A stretch of 64,000 bases of DNA from Flaccisagitta enflata (taxonomy: Eukaryota; Chaetognatha; Sagittoidea; Aphragmophora), in contig OZ231126.1 of the NCBI GenBank assembly GCA_965153355.1, forward strand, positions 14,384,001 through 14,448,000. Direction: 5' to 3'. Position numbers and translations under genes: made by a program. The notes below the pieces were generated by a model that was not told where the DNA came from, ran no database searches, and worked only from the letters and a program-made list of their open reading frames with translations. This document shows, one piece after another, positions 10,763 to 21,330 of this stretch. Position 1 is the stretch's first letter, and each line of letters starts with the position of its first letter.

Positions 10763-11485
10763 GGGCAGCGGCCCCGAAGGGGACGAAGTCCTGTAGAACA
10801 CAGGGGGACTTTCGTTCGTTCGTCCGTTCGTTCGTGCGTCCCCCCCTTATCAGGCCCCTTAGGCCTAAAATCTGGCCTCTCAGGCCTCAAATCCAGCCTC
10901 TCAGGCCTCAAATTCAGCCTCTCAGGCCTCAAATCCAGCCTCTCAGGCCTCAAATCCAGCCTCTCAGGCCTCAAATCCAGCCTCTCAGGCCTCAAATCCA
11001 GCCTCTCAGGCCTCAAATCCAGCCTCCCAGGCCTCAAATCCAGCCTCTCAGGCCTCAAATCCAGCCTACTCAGGCCTCAAATCCGGCCTCTCAGGCCTCA
11101 AATCCGACCTCTCAGGCCTAAAACCTGGCCTTTCAGACCTCAAACTAGGCCTCGCAGGCCTCAAATTGAAATTCCCATGCCTCAAACCTGTCCTCTCATG
11201 TCTCAAATCATGTCTCAAGTTAGTCCTCTCAAGCTTCCAATTGGCATTCTCAGGCCTTACATCAGCCTTCTTAGACCTCAATTTAAGCTCTTGAAGGCCT
11301 TCAGTCAACCCTCTATGTAGCATCTCATCCAGGTAACGCAGGACGAACAAAAGTCCCCCTGTGTTCTACAGGACTTCGTCCCCTTCGGGGCCGCTGCCCT
11401 GCTTCCCCTCACTCCAACTCACAATCACTCAAAGCAGGGCAAAGGGTATCGCTGACCATATATTGCCCTTGGGCGACCTGTTCTT
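10763..11485 (+). mobile_element. Family G element: 21-bp array between 48-bp inverted repeats
   Basis: GGGCAGCGGCCCCGAAGGGG at 10763 begins a perfect ~48-bp inverted repeat whose mate ends at 11400. Between them lie (GTTC/GTCC)n at 10812-10840 and about 20 units of a 21-bp repeat (GGCCTCAAATCCAGCCTCTC plus A). The tail continues through GGGTATCGCTGACCATAT and the hairpin GCCC-TT-GGGC to about 11485, where LINE sequence begins. The 7-residue periodic open frames on both strands are translations of the 21-bp unit. Confidence 0.8.
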
Positions 11486-12035
11486 TTATACAACACAATG
11501 GTCCTTCCCCATCTTCAGTACTGTTTGCTTAACTGGGGGAACTTTAAGGGAGATCGTAACCTTGGGTTAAGGGATCGGTTATTGACCCTTCAGAAAAGTT
11601 TGGTAAGAATAATATGCAGTGCCGGCCGAATTTCTCATGCGGACCCACTTTTTGCCAAATTGGCGACTCTTAAGATAGATGATTTGTTTGTCCAAAGTAT
11701 CAGAATTTTTTCATTTAAGCTCTCCAAGGATATGCTACCGGGTGCTATGGCCTCTATGGTAACTTCGGTAAATCATGGTTATTCTACTAGGGGGGCAAGA
11801 AATAATTTCTTTGTTTGTCATTCAGATGATAGATCAATCAAAAGCATTGCCCCAAAATACTGGAATTCTCTTTCTTCGTCGTTGAAAGAATCTCAAAGTA
11901 TCGCGACTTTTAAAGAGAAATCGAAATTAGAGTTATTGGCGCCATACCATAGTTTTGTATGTCGCGTCCGTAACTGTCGCTCGTGTGATTCAACATAGTT
12001 TTTCATTGTTAATTCGGGATACCATTTTTTTTTTT
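11486..12035 (+). mobile_element. 3' end of a non-LTR retrotransposon (C-terminal RT region)
   Basis: An open frame to 11998 encodes the segment that follows the RT domain in CR1/Jockey-like LINEs. It shows an LPHLQYCLLNWG-type motif, LQKSLVRIICSAG, HADPLF, then GYSTRGARNN and SIKSIAPKYWNSL. The catalytic RT motifs are absent, so the copy is 5'-truncated; family G sequence abuts it at the break. A 3' UTR and a poly-T stretch follow (12027-12049). Confidence 0.8.
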
Positions 12036-12169
12036 TTTTTTTTTTTTTTGCCATTTTTTTTTTCTCTCGCTCTTTCCTTCATTGCAACGACTCGCATTTT
12101 CTATCATTACAATACATAATAATCGCGCATACATTTTTTTTAGGTACGTTATGATCTTTGCTCACGTAA

Positions 12170-12218
<49 letters not shown>

Positions 12219-12339
12219 ACTCGCGTTATTTTTTTTTTGTTTTTTTTTTTTATTCCATTGTTCCATCTCCCTCACTCTTTCACGTGTATATATTCGTTCT
12301 TTTTTTCTCGTTCGTTTTTTTTTCTTCACTGTTCCGAAT

Positions 12340-12411
<72 letters not shown>
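12027..12411 (+). repeat. Poly-T and two (TC)n arrays
   Basis: A T run lies at 12027-12049, with (TC)n at 12173-12214 and 12343-12411. Nothing with coding character lies between them. Confidence 0.9.
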
Positions 12412-12412
<1 letters not shown>

Positions 12413-13493
12413 GTTACGTTTGAGTTACGTTTTATCTTTCATTCTGTGTCGTTCTGTGTTCTCGTTACAAAAAAAACATTGCTACTACTGTATATGGCAA
12501 CGTCAAGGGCGTTCCCCTTGGGGTTGCAACTGCTACCGACCGACGGACTAATAACTATGCCAATGAGTAACTAGGGTATAACCGTTATACTCATTTTTTG
12601 TCTCTCTTGACTTCCATTTCAGAAAGTATAAAACTATAAAGTTAAGCAACGTCATAAGGCGTTATGAGCGACCACACGCGCTAGGGGAACAGAAAAACGA
12701 AAGGAAACATAAGGTGGGGTTACGAGCTTGAACCGGTGCAAGCCATTGGACTTTTGCAAAGCCGGTTCAATCAATTCCCGTTAATTTCGTTTCACAAATA
12801 TTCATGAAATTATTTCAGCTGTACCGCGCTTTGTTATTTACACTTCTTCAATGCCTTTCATGCAAGAGATCTGCAGATTTCCCTATTCTGTGTTCGCTAA
12901 AAAGCTCTTTTTATGGAAAAAGATCAGAGGGCATTCAAATATAGGAAGGGTTTTTCTTTAATCTAACATTGGTAAATGAAGTCAAATGATAATCACTGCA
13001 ATTGTAGTGCTCATTGTCTTAAAGGTCTTCATCGTCAATATTGTCATCACCAATGACGTCCAATGAATTTTTTATACTGATTTTCCTTAATAATGTTGAA
13101 TCTCCCTTGTCTGGATCGGTGTTGAGACGAGCTGGATGTGTAGAAATTAAGAATTCATGTTTGTAAACCGTTTCAAGTATAGTCATATCTTAAGAAGGGC
13201 TGATCTAGGCCATTATCAAGCTTAATAGTAAGGTCTGTAATTTGAATTTATTTTGCGAACGCTGGGGATTAGGGAGTATTAAGCTCACCATCGACAGCAA
13301 CTGTCATCATGGAGAAATGTTTGTTCTTCTCGAGTTCCCGTTGGTCGCATTACAAAGGGATTAATGGAATTCAACTTAAAAAAAAAAACCAGAAGAAATT
13401 AAAAATTCGAGTCAAGCTTAACACTATTTTGCAGTTTGAGGATATTTGCTCGATCTTTAACCCAATCTTAAGAATCGGCCAAAGCAATCGCTG
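12412..13493. other. Unassigned single-copy-looking DNA
   Basis: I found no supported exon, RNA gene or element terminus in this stretch. Confidence 0.4.
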
Positions 13494-13650
13494 ATGGGTG
13501 TTCTCCCATTATGTTCCCTTTTGTTTTTTGTTCCCTTATGTTTTTTGTTCCCTTTTGTTTTTGTTCCCTTTTGTTTTTGTTCCCTTTTGTCTTTTGCTTT
13601 TTTTTTTGTTCGTTTGTCCCGATTTGTTTTGTTTAGTTTTTTTTCTTATT
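13494..13650 (+). repeat. Short minisatellite of TTTTTGTTCCCTTTTG units
   Basis: About six imperfect 16-20-bp units. The reading frame across it is an artefact. Confidence 0.75.
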
Positions 13651-13852
13651 CTGCGTCTAAAAACCTGAGAACCGGCTTATCAAGTCTTGTAAAAGAATGC
13701 TTGGTTATAGTAATGATATCGATGACAATCATATCTACTTGTAATACGAGACATCTATCTGCAATCACTCATGATCATTCTTACAAAATTCTAAGATCTC
13801 AATCAAAACAAACCTGAGCAAAGTGGTACAGGCTAATCTGTTTGAGTTACAA

Positions 13853-14023
13853 CAAGTGACGCGGGGTCATAATATCGTTGCGGACGGGTGGGCAGGGGCA
13901 TCCAACCCCAATCCACACCACAGGTCCCCCACTCACATGCACAAAAAGCATCTAAAACGCTCATTTCCTAACTTTTTGACTCGTGTCGGACAAAGCCTCT
14001 TATAGAGTTGCGTGTCCGCAACT
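13853..14023 (-). mobile_element. HINE family a' (no long GTCC core)
   Basis: On the minus strand it runs from AGTTGCGGACACGCAACT (5' hairpin) through TATAAGAGGCTTTGTCC and a body with GTGTGGATTGGGGTTGGATG. It ends at the small hairpin TGAC-CCCGC-GTCA and CTTG|TT. Relatives lie at 33861, 42150, 49646 and 59468. Confidence 0.8.
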
Positions 14024-14165
14024 AAAAATTGTGTTAGATCGTTATGATGGAGATGATATAGGCCAATTAGCACAGCTTAAAATGCGATTACATCAGTTAT
14101 TGTTTTTCTTTTAAATCAAAATTTTCTTTTTCAGTCGAAATTATTTCATGACTAAGTCTAGAGAC

Positions 14166-14781
14166 AGTACACTACCCTCCCACAGCAAGATCCGGAGAAA
14201 AGTAACATTACTGTAGGTTTTTTCATTGTTTTGTATAGAATCTGAGCTCTATTTACTGGAACAAATAAAGATAAAATCTTGTCAAGAGCGCTTTTTGAGA
14301 TTTTCATAAAAATTGATGGTTTGTACCCTTTTTTTCAATGTAGATTCTACTGGGTATTTTGAAAATCTTTTTTGACAGCATATTTGAATTCCTGGTGAAA
14401 TTTCCATTCATTTGATAGGTCGCACTAAATAATTTTATCCAAAAATGCAATTTCCCTTTTTTAAGCCACCGTTACAATTTTGCAACGGGGGCTTAAAAAC
14501 TGAAAATCTTATTTTTATGTAAAAACATATGTTGCGACCTATCAAATGAATGGAAATTTCACCAGGAATACGAATTTGCTGACAAAAAGTGTTTCTGAAA
14601 TACCCAGATGAATCTACAGGAAAAAGAAGGCCAATTTTTATGAAAATCTCCAAAAGCGCTCTTGACAAGATTTTATTTTCATTAGTTCCAGTAAATAGAG
14701 CTCAGGTTCTATACAAAACAATGAAAAAACCTACAGTAATGTTACTTTTCACCTGATCTTGCTATGAGAGGGCAGTGAGTA
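14166..14781. mobile_element. 608-bp palindromic (foldback) element with AGTA target duplication
   Basis: The element 14170-14777 folds on itself almost end to end. Left-arm blocks such as AGTAACATTACTGTAGG, TCTATTTACTGGAAC and CTTGTCAAGAGCGCTTTT reappear inverted in the right arm. The centre is AAGCCACCGTT / AACGGGGGCTT near 14463-14500. Termini are CACTACCCTC and its inverse, flanked by AGTA (14166-14169 and 14778-14781). CAC termini with a 4-bp duplication suit the CMC (CACTA/Mirage/Chapaev) group; that assignment is inference. Confidence 0.82.
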
Positions 14782-15319
14782 AAGCTTGATGATACTGATC
14801 TGAAGCCATCTGCAATGATACTTTGATCTCAGCATGGGTGTTGAGGCTTAAATTCAATTAAATTGTTCTTAATTTCTTCAGCGTGTAAGAAACAAGTATG
14901 TAAACACATTGATATATACTATTTATTAAATAGTATTGACAATTGTAAGTATCTTAATTAGAACTTTATCATTTTCATAAACTTTGATTATGTTGCCTAA
15001 TTTCACAGGCAAACTTAAATATTGAAGTTTTTTTTTATTTGGAAAAAAGTCGAAGTTTGAAGTTCTTCGACTTTTTGAGACTTGCAGAGAAATTTAGTTT
15101 TCCCTTTTTTGTTTGCGCTTCTCGAGGAAGATAAAAAGCTTTTTGTGCGGAACAAGCCCAGCATAAAATCAGTAACTATAAAAGAGCTGATTTTTTTTCT
15201 ATCAGATGGCGCCAAGCAGACTACTGCGTAATCAATCGTTTTTGCGTTATGATTTTTTTTTTTAACTTTTTTTTATTTGCATTTTTTGCATTTTTTGCCT
15301 TTTTTGCATTTTTACTTTT
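14782..15319. other. No gene recognised
   Basis: Contains a small hairpin (AAGTCGAAG / CTTCGACTTTTT, 15046-15078) related to the hairpin ends of the 19570-20980 repeat. No exon could be supported. Confidence 0.4.
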
Positions 15320-15463
15320 AGTCATGGACATGCGACTTTACACCTTGCCATGTTGATCGGTCTGTCCGTCGGTTTTTCCATAATTTTATTGAATCGCGAG
15401 TGGTTTTTGCATTTCCGCTCCTGCCCAACCATCCGCAACTGTCCTGTTGTGTATCCAGCCTTG
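15320..15463 (+). mobile_element. HINE family b/a hybrid, complete but diverged
   Basis: AGTCATGGACATGCGACT hairpin, TTACACCTTGCCATGTTG, a short core, GAATCGCGAGTGGTTTTTGC, the arm ATCCGCAACTG, then GTGTATCCAGCCTTG|TT. Confidence 0.75.
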
Positions 15464-15469
15464 TTTAGA

Positions 15470-15540
15470 TCTCACTCACTCACTTACTCACTCACTCACT
15501 CACTCACTCACTCACTCACTCACTCACACTCTCTCTCTCT

Positions 15541-15575
<35 letters not shown>

Positions 15576-15585
15576 TCTCTCAGCT
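15470..15585 (+). repeat. (CTCA)n followed by (TC)n/(CTCACT)n
   Basis: Starts directly after the HINE terminus at 15463. Confidence 0.9.
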
Positions 15586-15596
15586 TTTTCGTTTTT

Positions 15597-16174
15597 TACT
15601 ATCATCCAAAAAAAAAATCTTTCAGCACTTTTTGAACAATTACTCCTTAACGATTCATCCAATTTGAAAAAATTGGTGACCAAATTGAACCCATCAAATT
15701 TCCGAGCTAGTCATGCAAACCGCATCCCTCTAACTTAATTGGTTAAGAAGTGATCTCATTTAAAGTAAAAAGACTTCCTCTTGCAGGATTCTTGATTTCA
15801 CTTCTTTTATGGTAGTCGTTTCTTTTCAAACAACCATTACTCATTTGTTTTTTGATGAATCAACAAAAAATTGGTGACCAAAATGAAGAGTTTTTCGATA
15901 GGCATCTTTCTTTTTTACACCAACGAAATTGGTTCAGCCGTTTAAAAGTTACGGTCAATCAAATATTGTGATTGCACAAAATGCATGGAATATTATCACT
16001 CCAAGAGTGCCTCAAGAGGCCTTAAAAATCGATTCCTCGGCAAATAGCGGCCAAAATTAGGTCAAGATAAGCCCACATCGAAAATTGATTACTTGAAGTC
16101 TTGATATAGGTTTTTTAGTTGATGAATAAAATAAATTCGGAGGTTGAAAGATTTTTTTTTTTTGGAAGATAGTA
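15597..16174. mobile_element. TA-flanked MITE, copy 1 (574 bp)
   Basis: The element 15599-16172 has ends CTATCATCCAAAAAAAAAA and its diverged inverse ...GGAAGATAG, each beside TA. The internal motif AAAAAATTGGTGACCAAATTGA is shared with the copy at 30118-30715 (longest quoted run trimmed to AAAAATTGGTGACCAAATTG). The right-hand TA is the TA of a HINE 5' end (TAGTTGCGG), so the MITE sits at the 5' terminus of the HINE at 16174. A TA duplication suits Tc1/mariner-type elements. Confidence 0.75.
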
Positions 16175-16362
16175 GTTGCGGACACGTAACTCTATAATAG
16201 CCCTTGTTCGTCCGTCCGTCCGTCCGTCCGCCCGTCCATCCGTCCATTGGTCCGTCGGTCCGTTGGTGAGCAATGGTCCGTCGGTCCGTTGGTGAGCAAG
16301 AGTCGAAAAGTGTGAAAACGCGCAACTGGTCCGCAACTGGTATGGCCGTGTATCCGGCCTTG
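16174..16362 (+). mobile_element. HINE family a
   Basis: AGTTGCGGACACGTAACT hairpin, CTATAATAGCCCTTG, (GTCC)n core, an internally duplicated GGTCCGTTGGTGAGCAA segment, the arm GGTCCGCAACTGG, then GGCCGTGTATCCGGCCTTG|TT. Confidence 0.85.
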
Positions 16363-16699
16363 TTTTCCTACGGCGATTTGCCGTCTTTATTGGTAAATTC
16401 AAAATTGTCAGATGTTGTAATACGATACTATGAAAAATTATCTTATAAATAGCTGAAATTGAATCTTAAGATTTTAGTAAGTCTCAGGCTGAAAAAAAGT
16501 CTAAAATCTTTTTTATCCGAGGTACACGATAAATATCAGCTTGGTGCTGATAGGTTGCTTGGCCGATGTGGCTTTCTAGGTCTCTGGCATATACATGTAT
16601 TCAAAAGGGACCATTCTTCAAAGTGGGACGAAAGTGTTTTGTTTGACAAGGAGTGATTTTTTCAACTTTCCTGGCCGAATGCCTTTACTTAAAGTTTTT

Positions 16700-16830
16700 A
16701 GTCACGGACACGCGACTCTAGAACTCGCCGTGTCGGTAGGTCGGTAGGAAATATTGTTAAAATTGTGAACGATTTTCACTACGGCTCTTGCCCAACCGTC
16801 CGCGACTGGATTGCCGTGTATCCGGCCTTG
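16700..16830 (+). mobile_element. HINE family b
   Basis: AGTCACGGACACGCGACT hairpin, CTAGAACTCGCCGTGTCGG, a short core, CGATTTTCACTACGGCTC, the arm CGTCCGCGACTGG, then GCCGTGTATCCGGCCTTG|TT. Confidence 0.85.
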
Positions 16831-16890
16831 TTGTCTTAGGGTTGAAACAAAAGTGCTGCGAGTGAGAAAAAAGAGAATGGAGAAAAGAGA

Positions 16891-18513
16891 ATGGAGAAAT
16901 TGATTCAATTTACTCAAGGTCAAGGAGGAGGTGTCCCCGGAGCCTCAACGTATGACCATCTGTTTTTGGTAAGAGCAGCGATGCAAATAGCTGTTCACAA
17001 AAAGCAAACACTCTACTTAACATTCTTCGACGTTAAGAAAGCATTCGACAAAGCAGATGTAAATAATATGCTTCACATAGCCTGGAAATCGGGAGTTCGA
17101 GGCAAATTATGGCGACTACTACAGAGCATGAGTTACAATCTGGAGGCATCTGTAAAAACTCGCTATGGTATGACCAGAACCATAAAAAGAGAGAATGGCG
17201 GCCGCCAAGGGTCTCGGATTACGGGAAGATTATTTTCCAGACAGATGGATATGCTATCTGAACAATTTGTAACAGGAGAAATTACAGGTGCACTAAAGAT
17301 CAGTGATGACCTCGAAATTGGATGCCTAGAGTGGGTAGATGACGCTCTCACGCTTACCATTGGTGTGGAGAACACTAAGAATGTTTTGAATAAGGTAGAC
17401 GAATTTGCCAAAGTAAACAAACTCGAATGGGGCCTGCAAAAATGTCAGGTCATGCAAGTAGGAAAAAAAACTAAATGCCCAGAAAAGTGGAACTTAGGCT
17501 CTGATTTCATTGAAAACACAACGTCATACAAGTACCTCGGCGATGAGTTGACCAGTAACTGCAAAAATGACAAGAACATAATACAACGTGATAATAGAGT
17601 AAGTGCCCTCGTGAGACAAATTAACACAACTGCCTCATCAGACGTCATGAAAGGAATAGAGACCAACGTAATCCTTTCACTGTATGAGACACGCGTACTT
17701 CCATGTCTTCTGAACAATGCTGAGTCATGGACGCTGTCAATAAGTGACGAAAAGAAGCTCGACGCAATTGGCATTAAGACCATGAAACGTTTGTTTGGCC
17801 TGCCAACGACATCACCAAACGTCTCAGTGATTTACACATTTGGCCTTCTATACACAACTCAAGCTATAGATAAGAAGCGTTTCCTCTTTCTTCACAAGAT
17901 TCTCAACCTCGAAGAATATCGCTGGATAAAGAAAGCAGTTTACATTTTGAAGGAACTTGATATTGGATGGACAAAAAACATGATAGAAAAACTGACAGAG
18001 TATGGATTAGAATCGAATTTCACAACCATCAAACAATTTACACACAAAGAATGGAAAGAGAAAGTACGTGTAGCCGTGTTGAAAAGAAATGGACAGAAAC
18101 TTTTAGAGAATTGTGTTGTTACCAATAACGACGGAGTAAAGGTCTTGACAAAAACAAAGCACATTCATAATGCACTCACGACCGGCAAATATAACAACGA
18201 ACCCATGAAGTGTTTGGACGGAACTGACAAACAAAAAGCGCGAACACTTTTCTTGTCACAAAATGGTATGCTAGAGTGCGGTAAAAACATGAAAGGCACA
18301 ATATCTGAAATTTGTAAGGATTGCCTAGTCCTTGACGATGAAAATCATAGATTGAACTGTTGTAAAAAGTGGACGTGCCGAGACGTAGGAGATACAGTGT
18401 TCGACTTCGATATTTATAGCCATGATACCGATACGGTTGGTAGAATGGTAGTTGAAATTGAAAAAGTGTGGGAAACAAGGTACGCCAACGGTAGAATGAA
18501 AAAAAGCCCATAA
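16891..18513 (+). CDS. Reverse transcriptase, 5'-truncated LINE ORF (540 aa)
   Basis: Polymerises cDNA from the LINE's own RNA during target-primed insertion. The RT palm blocks are visible in order: FFDVKKAFDKA (about residues 46-56), NGGRQGSRITGRLFSRQMD (about 102-120), WVDDALTLT (about 148-156), WGLQKCQVMQVGKK (about 180-193) and YKYLGDELT (about 215-223). The catalytic pair sits in WVDD where most relatives have Y/F-A-DD. Near the C-terminus C-x2-C-x8-H-x3-CC (about 473-490) resembles the zinc knuckle that ends many LINE ORFs. The endonuclease and first RT blocks are missing, consistent with 5' truncation, and the annotated ATG is just the first one in the surviving frame. The frame is uninterrupted to TAA, so the insertion looks fairly young. 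The clade was not identified. Confidence 0.85.
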   Translation: MEKLIQFTQGQGGGVPGASTYDHLFLVRAAMQIAVHKKQTLYLTFFDVKKAFDKADVNNMLHIAWKSGVRGKLWRLLQSMSYNLEASVKTRYGMTRTIKRENGGRQGSRITGRLFSRQMDMLSEQFVTGEITGALKISDDLEIGCLEWVDDALTLTIGVENTKNVLNKVDEFAKVNKLEWGLQKCQVMQVGKKTKCPEKWNLGSDFIENTTSYKYLGDELTSNCKNDKNIIQRDNRVSALVRQINTTASSDVMKGIETNVILSLYETRVLPCLLNNAESWTLSISDEKKLDAIGIKTMKRLFGLPTTSPNVSVIYTFGLLYTTQAIDKKRFLFLHKILNLEEYRWIKKAVYILKELDIGWTKNMIEKLTEYGLESNFTTIKQFTHKEWKEKVRVAVLKRNGQKLLENCVVTNNDGVKVLTKTKHIHNALTTGKYNNEPMKCLDGTDKQKARTLFLSQNGMLECGKNMKGTISEICKDCLVLDDENHRLNCCKKWTCRDVGDTVFDFDIYSHDTDTVGRMVVEIEKVWETRYANGRMKKSP

Positions 18514-18629
18514 CCTGTCTTTGTGATGAAAATGCGACTAGAATCCCGCATATTGTTTATAACGGTAGAATGAAAAAAAGCCCATAACCTGTCTTTGTGA
18601 TGAAAATGCGACTAGAATCCCGCATATTA
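18487..18629 (+). repeat. 74-bp tandem duplication across the LINE stop codon
   Basis: AACGGTAGAATG starts at 18487 and again at 18561. The two copies look identical until GCATATT, after which the second runs into poly-T. The first copy contains the ORF stop. Confidence 0.9.
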
Positions 18630-18848
18630 TTTTTTTTTACGATCGCGTTTATGATGTTTCTGTGTTATTTATTATTTATGACGTTTTACCAATTGAGGGA
18701 CCCTGTTCAATCATGTATTGTACAGCTCATTTGCAACTCTGTTGTAAAAGTGTAAATTTGCACCTTTGAGCATTAAATCAAATCAAATAAAAAAAAAACC
18801 GAGAAAAATCACCCAAAAAATGAGAACTGCTGCGCGGGATTCACGAGA

Positions 18849-19068
<220 letters not shown>

Positions 19069-19292
19069 CAGGCAGGACGGCTGAGAGAAAGACAGAAAGA
19101 AAAAAGAAAAGACAGGCAGACAGAACGACTAAGAGAAAGAGAGAGCGAGTGGCCGTCAGACTGAGGGAAAGGTGAACTGATGGAGAGGAAAACGCTTTTG
19201 AGAGATGTACAATTATTTTGCTTCCTTCCAGTTTCGTTTTGTTGCGAAATCGAGACTAAGTGTAACTGAAAGCTTTTCGACTTAAAATACAA

Positions 19293-19509
19293 CAAGGCCG
19301 GATACACGGCTACCCCAGTCGCGTGCGGGTGGGCAGGGGCCATAATTGAGGTCCCTCTATCATTTGGGCAGGAGCAGTGAGGCCAAAAACCGCAAAGACC
19401 AAAAAAAAGTAAAGTGTGACGGACGGACCGACGGACGGACGGACCGACGGACGGACGGACCGACGGACGGACCGACAAAGCGGGTTGTAGAGTCGCGTGG
19501 CACGCGACT
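19293..19509 (-). mobile_element. HINE family b, complete
   Basis: Starts CAAGGCCGGATACACGGC and then CAGTCGCGTGCGGGTGGGCA. The core (GGAC/CGAC)n spans about 19418-19475. The 5' terminus is AGTCGCGTGGCACGCGACT beside an A run. Confidence 0.85.
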
Positions 19510-19569
19510 AAAAACTTTTAATGATTGAAGCAATAAATGTCCAGTTTATCGCTCCCAAAACAGCGGCCT

Positions 19570-20980
19570 TATAACTTACCAGTAATGGCGGCTGTCGCCG
19601 AGAGGAAAAAAGTCGTAAGCGTTGTTCACTTTTCATCAAGCTTTTGTTTTCAGTCATTGCAACTTTTTATTTGTTAGATCAAATTAAGAGCAATTGTATA
19701 TAGTGGTTGCACTGAAAATCAGAGAAAAATAGGTCTGAGCCAAATGAGCTAGATGAGCTAAAATATTCCAAATCACTCAACTACACAATCAGCTATGCTT
19801 ACTGATATGCTTTCTTGTAAATCAAAACATTTATCTATTAATTGGTTTTAAAATCAGAAAAAAAAGCAAGCTAAATGAGCTAAATGAGCTAGAATATTTA
19901 AAAACACCCTCACAGATGAGCAGCTCTGCTCACTGACATGCTTTCTTGTATTTGCTTGCTTAAACATCTATCAATATATTTGCTTATTTATTGCATTTGA
20001 TATATAAAAAAAACTGAGCTAAGTGAGCTAAATGAGCTAAAATGCTAAAAATCACCCTCACACATGAGCAGCTATGTGCATAAACATGTTTTTTTGTATT
20101 TGCATGCTTAACCAAACTTAGATACACTCCTTTATTGATCCTACACAAAATCATAAAAAATCGAAAAAAATTCAATTTGAATTTTTTGTAAATAAATCTT
20201 TAAAAATTCATAACGCAAAAAATATTTGTCCCAGAGACTTCTGCTTAGCGCCAAATGAAAGAGAATTAACAAATTTACTTACCCTATCAATTTCATGGTA
20301 GGCCCCAATCGCCCTAAGGAGGTTCAAAACATTCCCATAAGAAAATGAAAACCCTGTTTCTCTTGAATATGTCAAAAAGTCGAAGACTGACTTCGACTTT
20401 TTTCCCGATTAAAACTGAATATAAAAGAAAAATAAGCGTGAGCTGAATGAGCAAAATGAGCTAAAATACTCCAAATCACCTACACAGATGAAAGGTATGC
20501 TTGAGGACATGCTTTCTTGTATTTGCATGCCCGGAAATGATTAAAATCATTTCTTTATTTATCCATTTAAATGCTAAATGAGCTAAATGAGCTAGATGAG
20601 CTAGAATATTAAAAAACACCTTCACAGATGAGCAGCTATGCTCATAAACATGTTTTCTTGTATTTGCATGTTCAAACAAATATAGATAAACTTTTTTATT
20701 GATCCTACATAAAATCATAAAAAATTAAAAAAAAATCAATTTGAATTATTCGTAAATAAATCTTTAAAAAATCATAGCGCGAAAAATATTTGTCGTAGAG
20801 AATTCTGCTTGGTGCCAAATGAAAGAAAATTATCAAATTTAATTACCCTATCAATTTCATTGGAGGCCTCAATCAGCCGGAAGAGACTCTTAACTTCCTA
20901 ATAATAAAATAAAAACCCTGTTTCTCTCGAATATGTCAAAAAGCCGAAGACTGACTTCGACTTTTTTCCCGATAAGAACA
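19570..20980. repeat. ~560-bp unit in tandem with GAGCTAAAT minisatellite
   Basis: The segments about 20135-20412 and 20700-20972 align throughout (AATATTTGTC, TTACCCTATCAATTTCAT, AAACCCTGTTTCTCT). Both end in the hairpin GAAG-ACTGA-CTTC with flanking AAAAAG / CTTTTT. Each is preceded by GAGCTARATGAGCTA repeats and by ACAGATGAGCAGCTATGC-like sequence. Minus-strand open frames here have no coding character. Confidence 0.75.
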
Positions 20981-21021
20981 CTAAGGCTTCAAAACACATA
21001 ATTAAGAGCGGTACGGTTTTT

Positions 21022-21121
21022 AGATGCGTCATCGCATCTCTATAAGAGGGTCTGTCCGTCCGTCCGTCCGTCTGTCCGTCCGTTACGCCTCTTCTAATAT
21101 CACGCAGCTCGATCGGGCTTG
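21022..21121 (+). mobile_element. HINE family c, short
   Basis: AGATGCG-TCAT-CGCATCT hairpin, CTATAAGAGGGTCTGTCC, (GTCC)n, then CTCGATCGGGCTTG|TT. The subterminal arm seen in the other c copies is degraded here. Confidence 0.8.
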
Positions 21122-21165
21122 TTTTACTAGTTGCTATCTCTGTCTATTTAGAAGGCTTCAGAAAA

Positions 21166-21255
21166 CAAGTGAACAATATCATCGCGGATGGGTGGGCTGG
21201 TGAACCCCCCCTCCTAACACAAGCACACACACACACTCACAAACACACACACAGA

Positions 21256-21302
<47 letters not shown>

Positions 21303-21330
21303 ACACACACACATACAAACAAACAAACTT
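21166..21330 (-). mobile_element. HINE family a' 3' fragment running into (CA)n
   Basis: CAAGTGAACAATATCATCGC then GGATGGGTGGGCTGG. The remainder is (CA)n to about 21310. Confidence 0.65.

Larger units (their letters stand above)
16860..18798 (+). mobile_element. Non-LTR retrotransposon with intact RT-to-3' end
   Basis: The unit comprises a 5'-truncated RT frame (16891-18513), a 3' UTR with a 74-bp tandem duplication at its start, and a tail TAAATCAAATCAAAT followed by poly-A at about 18788. The 5' boundary lies in AG-rich sequence after the HINE end at 16830 and could not be placed exactly. Confidence 0.8.

Noticed and set aside
10860-11290. CRISPR-like array
   Set aside because: The units are contiguous 21-bp tandem repeats without unique spacers, in an animal genome.
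10669-11320. Possible repeat protein with 7-residue period (GLKSSLS, PERLDLR)
   Set aside because: The period is the 21-bp minisatellite read in frame; both strands and several frames are open, and it lies inside a family G element.
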